From the NCBI GenBank assembly GCA_963848035.1, contig CAWKCD010000001.1, positions 3,844,001 to 3,908,000 on the forward strand: 64,000 nucleotides of DNA, given 5' to 3'. This DNA is from JAVVHH01 sp963848035. Its GTDB lineage: Bacteria > Pseudomonadota > Alphaproteobacteria > Acetobacterales > Acetobacteraceae. A model generated the notes under the pieces. The model did not search any database. It saw only the letters and a list, made by a program, of their open reading frames with translations, and was not told where the DNA came from. Shown here one piece after another: positions 54,058 through 63,851 of the stretch (its first letter is position 1; every line of letters begins with the position of its first letter). The position numbers and the translations under genes are program-made.

Positions 54058-55041
54058 CTACAGGCGGCGGAGCCAGAGGCTGGCGCCGCTGTTGCGCAGG
54101 CAGAGCGGCATGTTCTCGGCGAAAAACGGCTCGTCGACCGTGAGCAGGAAGTGGTTCCAGAGTTCGACGCGGAAGGCGGCGTTGTACTGGAGGAAGCTGC
54201 GGAGGATGTAGGCTTCGTTCCAGGCGCGGCCTTGGTCGAACCACCAGCGCGGATATTCGAACGGGTAGAAGATGTCGTGGAAGTGGACGACCACGCCCTG
54301 CTGGAGGGCTGGCAGGATGTCGTTGAAGATATAAGTGACGTCGCTGCCGATCTTGGCGACGTGGGTCGAGTCGATGAACAGGATGTCGTCGGCCTGCAGG
54401 CTGCGGAACTGGTCGAGCGGGACGTCCTGCAGGCGCTCGGGGATGATGGTGATGCGGTCGGCATCGCCGGGCTGCAGCAGGGAGTGGAGCAGCTCGGGAT
54501 AGGGCTCGATGAAGACGGCCTCGACGTCATTGCCGAGGAACCGCTCCGACGTGTCGAGCGTGACGCAGGAGGAGTGGCCGGAGCCGACTTCGATGACCCG
54601 GCGCGGACGGCAGTGTCGCAGCATCACATAGAGGAAGATGGCGTCGGAGTAGGAGAAGGCGCCGTTTTCGAAGCGATAGCGTAGGCCGGGCTGCGCCTCG
54701 GGCGTGAACGGCATTTCGGCATAGAACGGCAGAAGGCTTTCGAGCAGCGCGAGTTGGGCGTCTTCGCGCAGGTCGATCCCGGCAACCGTGCGAGGCGGGT
54801 CGGCGGGAAACAGGCGGGAGGCCTCGCGCTCGATCTCGGCGAGGTCGGGCAAAGGCGAGTAGAAATGGCCGGGCGGCACGAAGCGGTGGACGTGTTGCCA
54901 GCTCTCGACCTGGCGACGCAGATCGTCGCGGTCGAGCAGCAAGGCGTCGCGCAACTCGGCGAGGCTGTCGCGCTGATCGAGGAGGTTACCGATGACCGGG
55001 GTTCGCCGCGCGGCGGCTCGGATTGCGTCGCGGAATGCCAT
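54058..55041 (-). CDS. Class I SAM-dependent methyltransferase-like protein
   Basis: A 327-residue protein with a Rossmann methyltransferase core in the middle. Motif I is VIEVGSGHSSCVTLD, followed by acidic EPYPELLHSLL, DILFIDSTHVAKIGSDV and HFHDIFYPF, as in the Methyltransf_24 group. The N-terminal 110 residues are helical and unassigned. It is a lone gene, divergent from the alcohol dehydrogenase. Proteins of this kind occur in glycan and lipid modification clusters, but the substrate is unknown here. Confidence 0.8.
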   Translation of the reverse strand: MAFRDAIRAAARRTPVIGNLLDQRDSLAELRDALLLDRDDLRRQVESWQHVHRFVPPGHFYSPLPDLAEIEREASRLFPADPPRTVAGIDLREDAQLALLESLLPFYAEMPFTPEAQPGLRYRFENGAFSYSDAIFLYVMLRHCRPRRVIEVGSGHSSCVTLDTSERFLGNDVEAVFIEPYPELLHSLLQPGDADRITIIPERLQDVPLDQFRSLQADDILFIDSTHVAKIGSDVTYIFNDILPALQQGVVVHFHDIFYPFEYPRWWFDQGRAWNEAYILRSFLQYNAAFRVELWNHFLLTVDEPFFAENMPLCLRNSGASLWLRRL

Positions 55042-55139
55042 GGCGGCTGCATCTCATTTGTCTTCGCGGCTGTCGAGGCCAGCGGATTGCGTGAGAGCGG
55101 GTGAGGCGCGATGGTGCCGCCAACGATTAGGAGGAAGAG

Positions 55140-56195
55140 ATGCGCGCCTGGGCCGTGGTGGAGAATGGGAAGGACCTGCAGGAAGTCGAGTTTCCGACGC
55201 CGGAGCCGAAAGGCACGGAGATCCTGCTGCAAGTGACGCATTGCGGGGTGTGCCACTCCGACCTGCACATTTGGGACGGGTTTTACGATATCGGCCAGGG
55301 CAAGCAGATGTCGCTGAAGGATCGTGGCGTGGTGCTGCCGCTGGCGATGGGGCACGAGATCGTGGGCCGGGTGGTCAAGCTCGGGCCGGAGGCGAAAGGC
55401 GTCGCGGTCGGCGACCTCCGGATCGTGTTCCCGTGGCTCGGCTGCGGCCATTGCGAACGCTGCCTGGCCGAGGAGGACAACATGTGCCTGGTGTCGCGGG
55501 CGCTGGGCGTGTTCCAGAACGGCGGTTATGCGACCCACGTGGTGGCGCCGCATGCGCGGCATCTGGTCGATCCCGGCACGATCGACCCGGCGCTGGCGGC
55601 GACCTACGCGTGCTCAGGGATCACGGTCTATTCCGCGATCAAGAAGGTGATGCCGATCGCCCCGGACAAGCCGATCGTGCTGATCGGCGCGGGCGGGCTG
55701 GGGCTGGCGGCAATCTCGGTGCTGAAGGCGCTCGGGCACAAGGCGATCGTCTCGGTCGATGTGAGCGAGGAGAAGCGGCAGGCGGCGCTGGAGGCGGGCG
55801 CGACCAAGGTCGTCGATGGCAGCGGTCCCGGTGTCGTCGAGCGGCTGACCGAGGCGTGCGGCGGCCCGGCCGAGGCGATCATCGATCTGGTGAATGGCTC
55901 TGCCACGGCCTCCATGGCGTTCGCGGCGCTGCGCAAAGGCGGCAAGCTGGTTCAGGTCGGGCTATTCGGCGGCGAGCTGACTTTGCCGCTGCCGATCATG
56001 GCCATGCGCGGATTGTCGATCCAGGGCAGCTACGTGGGCAATCCAAAGGAGCTGCGCGAACTGGTGGCGCTGGCGCAGGAGGGTAAGCTGCCGCCGGTGC
56101 CGATCACCGAGATGCCGCAGCCTCTTGCCAACGAGGCGCTGATGCGGCTGCGGGACGGCAAGGTGACCGGGCGCGTGGTGCTGACGGCCGCTTGA
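55140..56195 (+). CDS. Zinc-containing alcohol dehydrogenase
   Basis: A 351-residue MDR-family dehydrogenase. Catalytic zinc Cys and His are in HCGVCHSD and MGHEIVG, the structural zinc is held by CGHCERCLAEEDNMC, and NAD binds at IGAGGLGLAA. AGGAGGAAGAG precedes the ATG. The stop is in a TTGA overlap with the TupB-type permease, an unusual link between an alcohol dehydrogenase and oxyanion import. The alcohol is unknown. Confidence 0.9.
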   Translation: MRAWAVVENGKDLQEVEFPTPEPKGTEILLQVTHCGVCHSDLHIWDGFYDIGQGKQMSLKDRGVVLPLAMGHEIVGRVVKLGPEAKGVAVGDLRIVFPWLGCGHCERCLAEEDNMCLVSRALGVFQNGGYATHVVAPHARHLVDPGTIDPALAATYACSGITVYSAIKKVMPIAPDKPIVLIGAGGLGLAAISVLKALGHKAIVSVDVSEEKRQAALEAGATKVVDGSGPGVVERLTEACGGPAEAIIDLVNGSATASMAFAALRKGGKLVQVGLFGGELTLPLPIMAMRGLSIQGSYVGNPKELRELVALAQEGKLPPVPITEMPQPLANEALMRLRDGKVTGRVVLTAA

Positions 56196-56842
56196 ACGAC
56201 GCGGCCGGCCTCGCGCGCGTCGTCCTGCTCTCGCTCGAGATCAGCGGCGGCGCGACGGTGGCCGCATCGTTACTGGGCTTGCCGATCGGGGCGGCGCTTG
56301 CCATCCGGCGGTTTGCCGGGCGGCGGGTGCTGATCCTGGTTGCGAACGCGCTGCTGGGGTTGCCGCCGGTCGTGGTCGGACTGGGACTCTACATGCTGCT
56401 GTCGCGGATCGGTCCGTTCGGATGGGTGGGGCTGCTGTTCACGCCGGGGGCGATGCTGCTGGCGCAGGTGCTGCTGGCACTGCCGATCGTGATCGCGCTG
56501 ATGCACCGGGCGACGGCGGGGATCTGGCGCGACTTCGGGGATGAGTTGCGGATGGAGGGGGCCGGACTGCTGCGCTCTATCGCGACCGTGCTGGCGATCG
56601 GGCGTGAGCTGGTACTGACGACGGTGCTGGCGGCGTTCGGACGAACGATTTCGGAGGTGGGCGCGATCATCATCGTCGGCGGCAACATCGCCGGTTCGAC
56701 GCGGACGATGACGACGTCAATCGTGCTCGAGACGAGCAAGGGCAACCTTCAATTCGCCCTGGCGCTGGGTGCGGTGTTGATCCTCATCAGCCTGGCGGTG
56801 AGCGCCGCCGGGTTCGTGCTGGCTGGGAGAGTGACATCATGA
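56192..56842 (+). CDS. tupB: Tungstate/molybdate-type ABC permease (TupB-like)
   Basis: A 216-residue inner-membrane permease with five to six helices. The motif GLPPVVVGLGLYMLLSRIGPFGW and the loop FGRTISEVGAIIIVGGNIAGSTRTMTT match TupB and WtpB-type permeases. The TTG start at 56192 overlaps the dehydrogenase stop as TTGA, and its stop overlaps the tupA ATG as ATGA. No ATPase (TupC) follows. Distinction from molybdate or vanadate transport is not possible by eye. Confidence 0.85.
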   Translation: MNDAAGLARVVLLSLEISGGATVAASLLGLPIGAALAIRRFAGRRVLILVANALLGLPPVVVGLGLYMLLSRIGPFGWVGLLFTPGAMLLAQVLLALPIVIALMHRATAGIWRDFGDELRMEGAGLLRSIATVLAIGRELVLTTVLAAFGRTISEVGAIIIVGGNIAGSTRTMTTSIVLETSKGNLQFALALGAVLILISLAVSAAGFVLAGRVTS

Positions 56843-57660
56843 GGCGACGGCTCGTTTTGGCGGCGCTACTGCTGCTCGGCGCGGCGCCATTGGCGAGGGC
56901 AGGCGATACGGTGGTGCTGGCCTCGACCACATCGGTGGAGAATAGCGGGCTACTCGCGCACATCCTGCCGGCGTTCAGCAAGGAGACCGGGATCGACGTC
57001 AGGGTGCTGGCGTTGGGCACCGGTCAGGCGCTCGCGGTGACGGCGCGGGGGGATGCCGATCTGCTGCTGGTGCACGATCCGGAGGCGGAGCAGAAGTTCA
57101 TGGCGGCGGGGCATGGCGAAAGCCGTGCGTTCCTGGCTTGGAACGATTTCATCATGGTGGGCCCGAAGTCGGATCCGGCTCACGTCGCCGGGCTGCACGA
57201 CGCGAGGGCGGCGATGATCCGGATCCGCGACCAGGGCGCGCCGTTCGTCTCGCGCGGCGACAATTCCGGCACGGACGCGCTGGAGAAGCGGCTCTGGCGG
57301 GCTGCCGGGCTGGATCCGAAGAGTTTCGGCGGCTGGTATCGCGACATCGGCGGCGGGATGGGGGCGGCGCTGAACGCGGCGGCGGGGATGGGCGCCTATA
57401 CGCTGTCGGACCGCGGCACGTGGCTGGCGTTCAACAACAAGGCCGATCTTGAAATCGTCGTGCAGGGAGCCGCGGCATTGCTGAACCGGTACAGCGTAAT
57501 CGTGCCCAACCCGGCAGAGCATCGCGCCGCCGGCCGCGAGCCGGCCAAGCGTCTGGCATCATGGCTGCTGTCAGACGAGGGACAGCACGCGATCGCCGAC
57601 TATAAGATGGCCGGCGAGGCGCTGTTTCACCCTAAGTCGGACCCGCTGCCGGAGGAGTAG
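56839..57660 (+). CDS. tupA: Tungstate/molybdate-type binding protein (TupA-like)
   Basis: A 273-residue periplasmic receptor. A signal peptide (ends near ARAGDT) is followed by ASTTSVENSGLLAHILPAF, the TupA anion-binding signature, then SRGDNSGTDALEKRLW and MGAYTLSDRGTWLAF. It binds tungstate or molybdate oxyanion. The ATG overlaps the tupB stop. With tupB it is two thirds of an importer; the ATPase must be supplied elsewhere. It ends one base from the convergent otsA stop. Confidence 0.88.
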   Translation: MRRRLVLAALLLLGAAPLARAGDTVVLASTTSVENSGLLAHILPAFSKETGIDVRVLALGTGQALAVTARGDADLLLVHDPEAEQKFMAAGHGESRAFLAWNDFIMVGPKSDPAHVAGLHDARAAMIRIRDQGAPFVSRGDNSGTDALEKRLWRAAGLDPKSFGGWYRDIGGGMGAALNAAAGMGAYTLSDRGTWLAFNNKADLEIVVQGAAALLNRYSVIVPNPAEHRAAGREPAKRLASWLLSDEGQHAIADYKMAGEALFHPKSDPLPEE

Positions 57661-57661
57661 C

Positions 57662-59110
57662 TCAGACCAACCGCATCGAGCCGGCGCTCTGCCCATTCTG
57701 GAGCGCGGTTGCCGGTTCGGCGCCGGTGAGCGCGAGGGGCCGGCGGGCGGTGGCGCGCATCAGCGACGCCACGAATGTGCGGCCCCAGCCGAGCGCCGAC
57801 GTGTCCTTGATCGTGTCCCAGGCCGCTTGCCACCGGGTCTGGCGTTCGGCGAGGCTCATGTTGAGCGCCTGGTCGAGCGCATCGGCCATCTCGTCGGCGT
57901 CGTAGGGATTGACCAGGAGCGCCGAGGTGAGCTGTTCGGCGGCGCCGGCGAATTGCGACAGCACCAGCACGCCGGGATCCTGCGGATCCTGGGCGGCGAT
58001 GTATTCCTTGGCGACGAGGTTCATGCCGTCGCGAAGCGGCGTCACGAGGCCGACGCGGGCGTCGCGCATGTAACCGGCGATGGTGTTGCGCGGGACTGCG
58101 CGCGCAATCAGGCGCAGCGGAGTCCAGTCGGGCTCGGCAAAGGCGCTGTTGAGGTTGCCGGCCTCGGCCTCAATGGCCTCGCGCAGGTCGCGGTAGGCGG
58201 CGACGTCCGAGCGTGACTCGGCGGCGATCTGCAGCAGAGTGACCCGGCGCGGCCAGTCACCGCGTTCGATCAGACGGCGATAGCCGGCGAAACGCTGCGG
58301 TAGGCCCTTGGTCGGATCGAGCCGATCGACGCCGAGGATCAGCAGTTGCTGTGACAGGCTGCGGCGCAGTCGCTCGGCCGGGGAGGCGAACCAGGCGTCT
58401 TCGGCGAGAGTCGCGAAATCAGCGGGCTCGATCTCGACGGGGAACGCGCCAAGGCGGACGCGCCGGCCTTCGTAGACCAGCCAGCCGTTCGGGCCGCGCT
58501 CGGCGCCAGCCAGACGGACAGCGGCTTCGGCGAAGTTGCGCGAATCGTTCTCGGTCTGGAAACCGAGCAGATCGGCGGCGAGCAGGTCTCGCACCAGTGC
58601 GACCGCCTCCGGCACCTTGGTGAGTAGGTCCGGACCGGGGAAGGGGATGTGCAGGAAGAAACCGACCGGGGCCGCGACACCGCGGGCGCGTAGGATCGCA
58701 GGCAGGGCGAGCAGGTGATAGTCGTGGACCCAGACCATGTCCTCCTCGCGCAGAAGCGGGAGGAGGCGGTCCGCAAAAGTCTCGTTGACATCGCGATACA
58801 CTTGCGCGCTGCGGCGGTCGTAGACCATCAGCTCGGGCATCGAGTGCAGCAAGGGCCAGAGCGTGGCGTTGGAGAACTTGTTGTAGAACCGGTCGTGCTG
58901 CTCGGCCGTCAAGTCGGTGGTGGCGAAACGGACCGCGCCGTTTTCGACCATGCGCAGCGTCGTCGAATCGGAGATCCGGCCGCTCCAGCCAAACCACAGT
59001 CCGCCGCGCTGCTGCATGAGCGCCTCGAGGGCGACAGCCAAGCCGCCAGCTTGCGCGCCCGCCGCCGTGGGCGTGGGCACCCGATTGCTGACGACGACCA
59101 GGCGTTTCAT
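57662..59110 (-). CDS. otsA: Trehalose-6-phosphate synthase
   Basis: A 482-residue GT20 enzyme making trehalose-6-phosphate from UDP-glucose and glucose-6-phosphate. Motifs include VVVSNRVP and AGGLAVALE at the N-terminus, VWVHDYHLLALP, FFLHIPFPGPDLL, the phosphate/donor-site GVDRLDPTKGLPQR and LVTPLRDGMNLVAKEY with later SQFAGAAEQL. The ATG overlaps the treY stop as ATGA. No trehalose-phosphatase (otsB) gene follows in this window, so the product would need a phosphatase from elsewhere. Confidence 0.93.
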   Translation of the reverse strand: MKRLVVVSNRVPTPTAAGAQAGGLAVALEALMQQRGGLWFGWSGRISDSTTLRMVENGAVRFATTDLTAEQHDRFYNKFSNATLWPLLHSMPELMVYDRRSAQVYRDVNETFADRLLPLLREEDMVWVHDYHLLALPAILRARGVAAPVGFFLHIPFPGPDLLTKVPEAVALVRDLLAADLLGFQTENDSRNFAEAAVRLAGAERGPNGWLVYEGRRVRLGAFPVEIEPADFATLAEDAWFASPAERLRRSLSQQLLILGVDRLDPTKGLPQRFAGYRRLIERGDWPRRVTLLQIAAESRSDVAAYRDLREAIEAEAGNLNSAFAEPDWTPLRLIARAVPRNTIAGYMRDARVGLVTPLRDGMNLVAKEYIAAQDPQDPGVLVLSQFAGAAEQLTSALLVNPYDADEMADALDQALNMSLAERQTRWQAAWDTIKDTSALGWGRTFVASLMRATARRPLALTGAEPATALQNGQSAGSMRLV

Positions 59111-61875
59111 CGACCCTCCAGCAATCCCACGGGGAGCTTAGACAAAATTGAACCTACACCGATCTGTCCGCCAATCACGCTGTGCGGAGCATCATCGTAA
59201 ATATTAAACCAACTACGCCCGGTAAGGTTCCGCGGGATGACGATCCGCGTGTCACGCCACTCAGACACCTGAACCAAAGGAAGCGTCTCCACCAGAGGCA
59301 ACTGCGCGAGCAGCCGGGCTCCCACCACGACGGCCGCCCGCCCTTCATGAACTCGGACGAAGGCTAAAATATGGTCCGCCAGCGGGCCGTCGACGCGCAG
59401 TTTCTGGTAGGTGCCGGAGGTGAACAGGCCCGGCGAGCGGGCGCGGAGTGCGAGCGCGCGGGAGATCACTGCCTGCTTGACCCGGCCGTCGCGCCAATGC
59501 GGCAGCAGCGCGGCCGGTGCCTCGGCGGCTTCGAGCGCCCGTTGGCGGGCGGCGAAATCGACGGGCCGGCGGTTGTCGGGATCGACCAGGGAGTAGTCCC
59601 AGAATTCTGTCCCTTGATACAGGTCGGGGATGCCAGGGCTGGTCAGCCGCAGGAGGGTCTGGGTCAAGCCGTTGATCGCGCCGGGGGTGGCGAGGCGGGT
59701 GGCGAAGGCGGCGATCTCGCCGCAGACCGGGCGCGACGGATCGAGGCATGCGGCGAGGAAGCTCATGCAAGCGCCCTCGTAATCTGCGTTGGGCACTGCC
59801 CAGCCGGAGCGGCGCTTGGCTTCGCGCAGCGCCTTCTCGAGCCAGCCACCGATCCGCTCCTGGAAGGTGCCGAGGCCGCCGGTGTCGTCGGCTGCGAGGT
59901 CCAGCGGCCAGGCCGCGACGAGCATCTGATACAGCATCAGTTCATCGGCCGTGTCCGGCGCGGGACCGTCGAGGTCGCGCTTGAGCGGGGCGTTCAGCCG
60001 GGTCCAGCGTTGGAGCGCGGATTGCCACTCGCCGGGGATCTCCGACAGGACGGCGAGACGCATCCTGGTGTCCTCGCCGCGCTTGTGGTCATGCGTGGCG
60101 GTGGCGAGCAGGGCGAGCGGGAGCGTTTTCTGGCGCGCCTGATTGGTCGCGTGGAAGGCCGTCGGCGTGATCGCGAATTGCGAGGGTTCGCTGCCGACCT
60201 CGTTGCGCGAGAGCAGACGGCCGAAGCGGTAGAAGGCGGTGTCCTCGACCGATTTTGCGGCGGTGGGGGCGCTGAGCTGTTGGAACTTGACCATGGCGCG
60301 CTGCCATTCCTGGCGGGCGGTGCCCGCAGGGGTGCCGCGCATGCCGGTCGCGGAGAGCCATTCGCCCAGTAATTCGAGCAGCGGCAGGTCGGCGGTGCGG
60401 ACGGTGCGCCGCGCCCCGGCCATGGCCCAGTCCAGCTGCCGCTGATCGACCTCGGAGATGCCCGCGGCGCCGGCGTAGATGCGGTAGGTGCGGAAATGGA
60501 CCAGGAGTTCGAGCATCACCGCGCGGATGCCGGAGAGGGTGTAGTCGCGGGTGCGGAGGTTGCGGCGGGCGACGCGGTGCAGGGCGGTCGAGGTGTTGAA
60601 CCACTCGCTACTGAGGCTCTCGCGCAAGATCTGCCGTCTGGCCGCCTGCGCCTCGGTCTCGAAGTCGCCGGGCCGGCCGGTCAGCGAGGTCCAGAGTTCG
60701 GTGAGTGGAGCCTCGCCGGCTGGGTCGTGCAGGACGGCGGCGACGTCGTTCATGAAGTCGTAGCCGGTGGTGCCGTCGGTCAGCCAATCGGCGGCGACGC
60801 GCTCGTGCGAGGCGAGGATCTTCTCGATCCAGATGATGGCACGTTCCGATTGCAGCGCGGCCGGGCGCTCCTTCTGGAGCGTGTCGAGGCGGCGGCGCAG
60901 CTTGCGGCAGTATTCGCGGGGGTAGGCGAGGCCGTCGACATGGTCGATGCGGACGCCGTCGATCAGCCCCTCGGTATAAAGCCGGAATACGGTGCGGTGG
61001 GTATCCTCGAACACTTCAGCAACTTCCTGCCGGACGCCGGCGAGGCCGTTGACGTCGAAGAAGCGGCGCCAGTTGATTTCGTCCGTGGCGGCGCGCCACC
61101 ATGACAGACGGTAGGATTGGCGCTCCAGCAGGCGGTGCAGACGGTCCTGCCCCTCGGGGGTAGCGGACGAATAGGCCTGAAGCGCCTCGGCGATGGCCGG
61201 ACCGTAGACGGGCTGGAGCAGTTCCTCGCGGGCTTCGCGGGCGGCTTCGCGTACCGCGGCGCGGCCGCCGGGGCCGAGTTCGGCGAAGGCGCGCGCGGGG
61301 GTTTCGAGGCGGCCGCCGACGGTCAGCAGGACGCTCGCGTAGTCGCGCGGCGCGATCGGGAAGCGGTGGGTGTAGTAGGCGACGAATAGGCGGCCGTCGG
61401 TCTCGTCGAATTTGAGCTGCAGCTCGCCGTTCTGAAGGCACTCGCCGTAGCTTGCGCCGAGGAACGGGGCGAGCATGCGGCCGCGGAGCGTGGGATCCGG
61501 CGGGTCCCAGTCGATGTCGAAATATTCGGCGTAGGGGCTGGCGCGGCCCCATTCCAGGACGTCGAGCCACCAGGCGTTGTCGTCGCCGCCGACGCCCATG
61601 TGGTTGGGCACGATGTCCAGGATCAGGCCCATGCCGCGCTCGCGCAGGGCGGCGACCAGCCGACGGAGCGCTTCCTCGCCGCCGAGCTCGGGGTTGATTT
61701 CATTGTGGTCGACGATGTCGTAGCCATGGGTCGACCCGGCGCGGGCGGTCAGCAACGGGGAGGCATACAGATGGCTGGCGCCGAGCTGATCAAAATACGG
61801 GACCAATTCGGTCGCGCGGTCGAGGGTGAAATCCTTGTGGAACTGCAGGCGTGCGGTGGCGGAGATGGGCTTCAT
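59107..61875 (-). CDS. treY: Maltooligosyltrehalose synthase
   Basis: A 922-residue GH13 enzyme that turns the reducing end of maltooligosaccharides into a trehalose unit. GH13 motifs are ILDIVPNHMGVGG, GVRIDHVDGLA with the catalytic Asp, IIWIEKIL with the catalytic Glu, and TSTHD-type ATATHDHKRGEDTRMRL. The ATG at 61875 is chosen for the ATGA overlap with malQ and for the family N-terminus (ATARLQFHKDFTLD). It pairs with treZ upstream. Confidence 0.93.
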   Translation of the reverse strand: MKPISATARLQFHKDFTLDRATELVPYFDQLGASHLYASPLLTARAGSTHGYDIVDHNEINPELGGEEALRRLVAALRERGMGLILDIVPNHMGVGGDDNAWWLDVLEWGRASPYAEYFDIDWDPPDPTLRGRMLAPFLGASYGECLQNGELQLKFDETDGRLFVAYYTHRFPIAPRDYASVLLTVGGRLETPARAFAELGPGGRAAVREAAREAREELLQPVYGPAIAEALQAYSSATPEGQDRLHRLLERQSYRLSWWRAATDEINWRRFFDVNGLAGVRQEVAEVFEDTHRTVFRLYTEGLIDGVRIDHVDGLAYPREYCRKLRRRLDTLQKERPAALQSERAIIWIEKILASHERVAADWLTDGTTGYDFMNDVAAVLHDPAGEAPLTELWTSLTGRPGDFETEAQAARRQILRESLSSEWFNTSTALHRVARRNLRTRDYTLSGIRAVMLELLVHFRTYRIYAGAAGISEVDQRQLDWAMAGARRTVRTADLPLLELLGEWLSATGMRGTPAGTARQEWQRAMVKFQQLSAPTAAKSVEDTAFYRFGRLLSRNEVGSEPSQFAITPTAFHATNQARQKTLPLALLATATHDHKRGEDTRMRLAVLSEIPGEWQSALQRWTRLNAPLKRDLDGPAPDTADELMLYQMLVAAWPLDLAADDTGGLGTFQERIGGWLEKALREAKRRSGWAVPNADYEGACMSFLAACLDPSRPVCGEIAAFATRLATPGAINGLTQTLLRLTSPGIPDLYQGTEFWDYSLVDPDNRRPVDFAARQRALEAAEAPAALLPHWRDGRVKQAVISRALALRARSPGLFTSGTYQKLRVDGPLADHILAFVRVHEGRAAVVVGARLLAQLPLVETLPLVQVSEWRDTRIVIPRNLTGRSWFNIYDDAPHSVIGGQIGVGSILSKLPVGLLEGR

Positions 61876-63851
61876 GTTAGGCGGGTCTCGCTGATGGACT
61901 GCAGCCGGGCTGCAACGTCGGGCGCTTCGAGCAGGGTCTCGGCGGAGTTCGGCAGGCGGCGGCACCAGTTGGGATGCTGCTCGGACATGGTGCCGGGCAG
62001 GTTCGGCTGTTCGTCGAGGGCCAGCGCGTCCTCGATCGGCAGGATCATCAGTTCGCAGGCGGCGCCGGCGACGTGCTTGACGGCGGCGTCCACGAAGCGG
62101 GCGGGTTCCTCGTTCGGCGGCGGGTCGCCGTGGGCCGCCCCGCTGGCGCGCATCGCGTCCCAGAGCATGAAGCGGTCGCGGAAGCGCTCGTGGCCCTCTT
62201 GGATCGAAGCGTCAGTGCCGCCGGCCAGGCCGAGCTTGGTGCGCCACTCGAGATCGCGGCCGCGCCACCAGCCGGACAAGGTCGGGAGGTCGTGCGTCCC
62301 GGTCATGCATGCCGCTGCGCGGTGCCAGTCGCGCGGGGCAACGTAGTCGATCGGGTTACGCTCGAACCAGAGCACACGCATGCCGAGCACGCCGGCCGCG
62401 GCCATCTCCTCCTGGAAGCCCGGCGGAATGGTGCCGAGGTCCTCGCCGACGACGATGGTGCGGCTGCGGTGCGATTCGAGCGCGATCAGGCGCAGCAGGT
62501 CGGTCTGCGGGAAGCCGAGATAGGCGCCGTCGCGCGAACTATGGCCATCCGGCACGACCCAGAGCCGGCGGAGGCCGAGCGCGTGGTCGATGCGCACGCC
62601 GCCGGCGTTGCGCATGGCTGCGCGCAGCATCTCGAGGAAAGCGCCGAAGCCGTTGGCGCGCAGGCCGGTCGGCGAGAAAGCGGCGAGGCCCCAGTTCTGG
62701 CCGGAGGTGTTGAGCAGATCGGGTGGCGCGCCGATGCTCAAGCCTTGCAGGATCTGGTCCTGCCGCGCCCAGCAATGGCTACCGCCGGAATCCGCGCCGA
62801 CCGCCAGATCGGCGATCAGGCCGATCTTCATGCCGGCCTCGCGCGCGGCATGCTGGGCCGCGGCCAGGCTGCTATCGGCGCGCCATTGCATATAGGCGTG
62901 GTACGCAATCTCGGTCGGGTTGGCGCGCGCGAACTCGGCGACCGATGGGCTGAGAGGGTGGCGCAACTCGTCGGGCCAAGTTTGCCAGTGCCAGCGGCCG
63001 TGGCGGCCGAACTGTTCGGCGTGCAGCGCCTCGAAGCGGGCATGGGTCTCGAGCGTGTCGCCCCGCTCGGCGCGGAACGCCGTGAGCGCTTCTCGCTCGG
63101 CCGGAGTGGCGCGATCGAAGGCGGCGCGCAGGGCGGCGAGGCGGCGGCGCGAGGCGCTGGGCCAGTCGACGAGATCGGCGGCATCGTCGTCGCCTGGCAG
63201 GTCGATCGCGGCGTGCAACACGTTAAGATTGATGCGGCTTGAGGGCGAGTAGGGGCTGAAGCGGTCTGGGTCGGCGGAGAATTGCGCGTGGACCGGGCTG
63301 ATGGCGATCCCGGCGGCGCCGTGGCGCGCGGCGGGGCCGGCGAATTCGCGCAGCGCCTCGAAATCGCCGAGGCCGCCATCGCCGTGGCGGCGCAGCGCAT
63401 AGAGTTGAACGGCGAAGGCCCAGGGTCGGGCCATTTCGGCGGCGGTGAGGCCGTGGCGGGGGGCGACGGCGATCGTGGTGCTGTGACCACCGGTCTCGAG
63501 CGTGTGGTAGCCGGGCTGTTCGATACCCGGCAACACGGCGCCGCCGGTGGCCGCTTCCAACATGCCGCTGCGACGCGAACCGTCTTCGAGCACGAGTTCG
63601 TAGGTTCCGGCTTCGACCGGGAGACGCAGTGGCTCGTGCACGACGGCGGTGACCAGGGGCGGCAGATCGCTGCGCGCCTCGGCCAGCCGCGCGCGGCTCT
63701 CGGCGACCTGCGCCGGGCTGGCGGCGGGATAGCCGAGCGCCTGCAGCACGTTCTGCAGCGACTCCTCGCTGACCTCCTGCCATTCATGCCGGTAGTTCTG
63801 CCAGCGGGGCGCGATGCCGACGGATTCCGCTAACGCGCGAATGTCGCTCAT
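61872..63851 (-). CDS. malQ: 4-alpha-glucanotransferase
   Basis: A 659-residue GH77 amylomaltase. Features are the N-terminal helical/carbohydrate domain (ALGYPAASPAQVAESRARL), GGVRIDHALGLRRLWVVP with the nucleophile Asp, VVGEDLGTIPPGF with the acid/base Glu region and MTGTHDLPTLSGWW. It remodels glucan chains for treY. The start overlaps the treZ stop as ATGA, the stop overlaps treY in the same way. Upstream glycogen genes may lie beyond the window edge. Confidence 0.92.
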   Translation of the reverse strand: MSDIRALAESVGIAPRWQNYRHEWQEVSEESLQNVLQALGYPAASPAQVAESRARLAEARSDLPPLVTAVVHEPLRLPVEAGTYELVLEDGSRRSGMLEAATGGAVLPGIEQPGYHTLETGGHSTTIAVAPRHGLTAAEMARPWAFAVQLYALRRHGDGGLGDFEALREFAGPAARHGAAGIAISPVHAQFSADPDRFSPYSPSSRINLNVLHAAIDLPGDDDAADLVDWPSASRRRLAALRAAFDRATPAEREALTAFRAERGDTLETHARFEALHAEQFGRHGRWHWQTWPDELRHPLSPSVAEFARANPTEIAYHAYMQWRADSSLAAAQHAAREAGMKIGLIADLAVGADSGGSHCWARQDQILQGLSIGAPPDLLNTSGQNWGLAAFSPTGLRANGFGAFLEMLRAAMRNAGGVRIDHALGLRRLWVVPDGHSSRDGAYLGFPQTDLLRLIALESHRSRTIVVGEDLGTIPPGFQEEMAAAGVLGMRVLWFERNPIDYVAPRDWHRAAACMTGTHDLPTLSGWWRGRDLEWRTKLGLAGGTDASIQEGHERFRDRFMLWDAMRASGAAHGDPPPNEEPARFVDAAVKHVAGAACELMILPIEDALALDEQPNLPGTMSEQHPNWCRRLPNSAETLLEAPDVAARLQSISETRLT

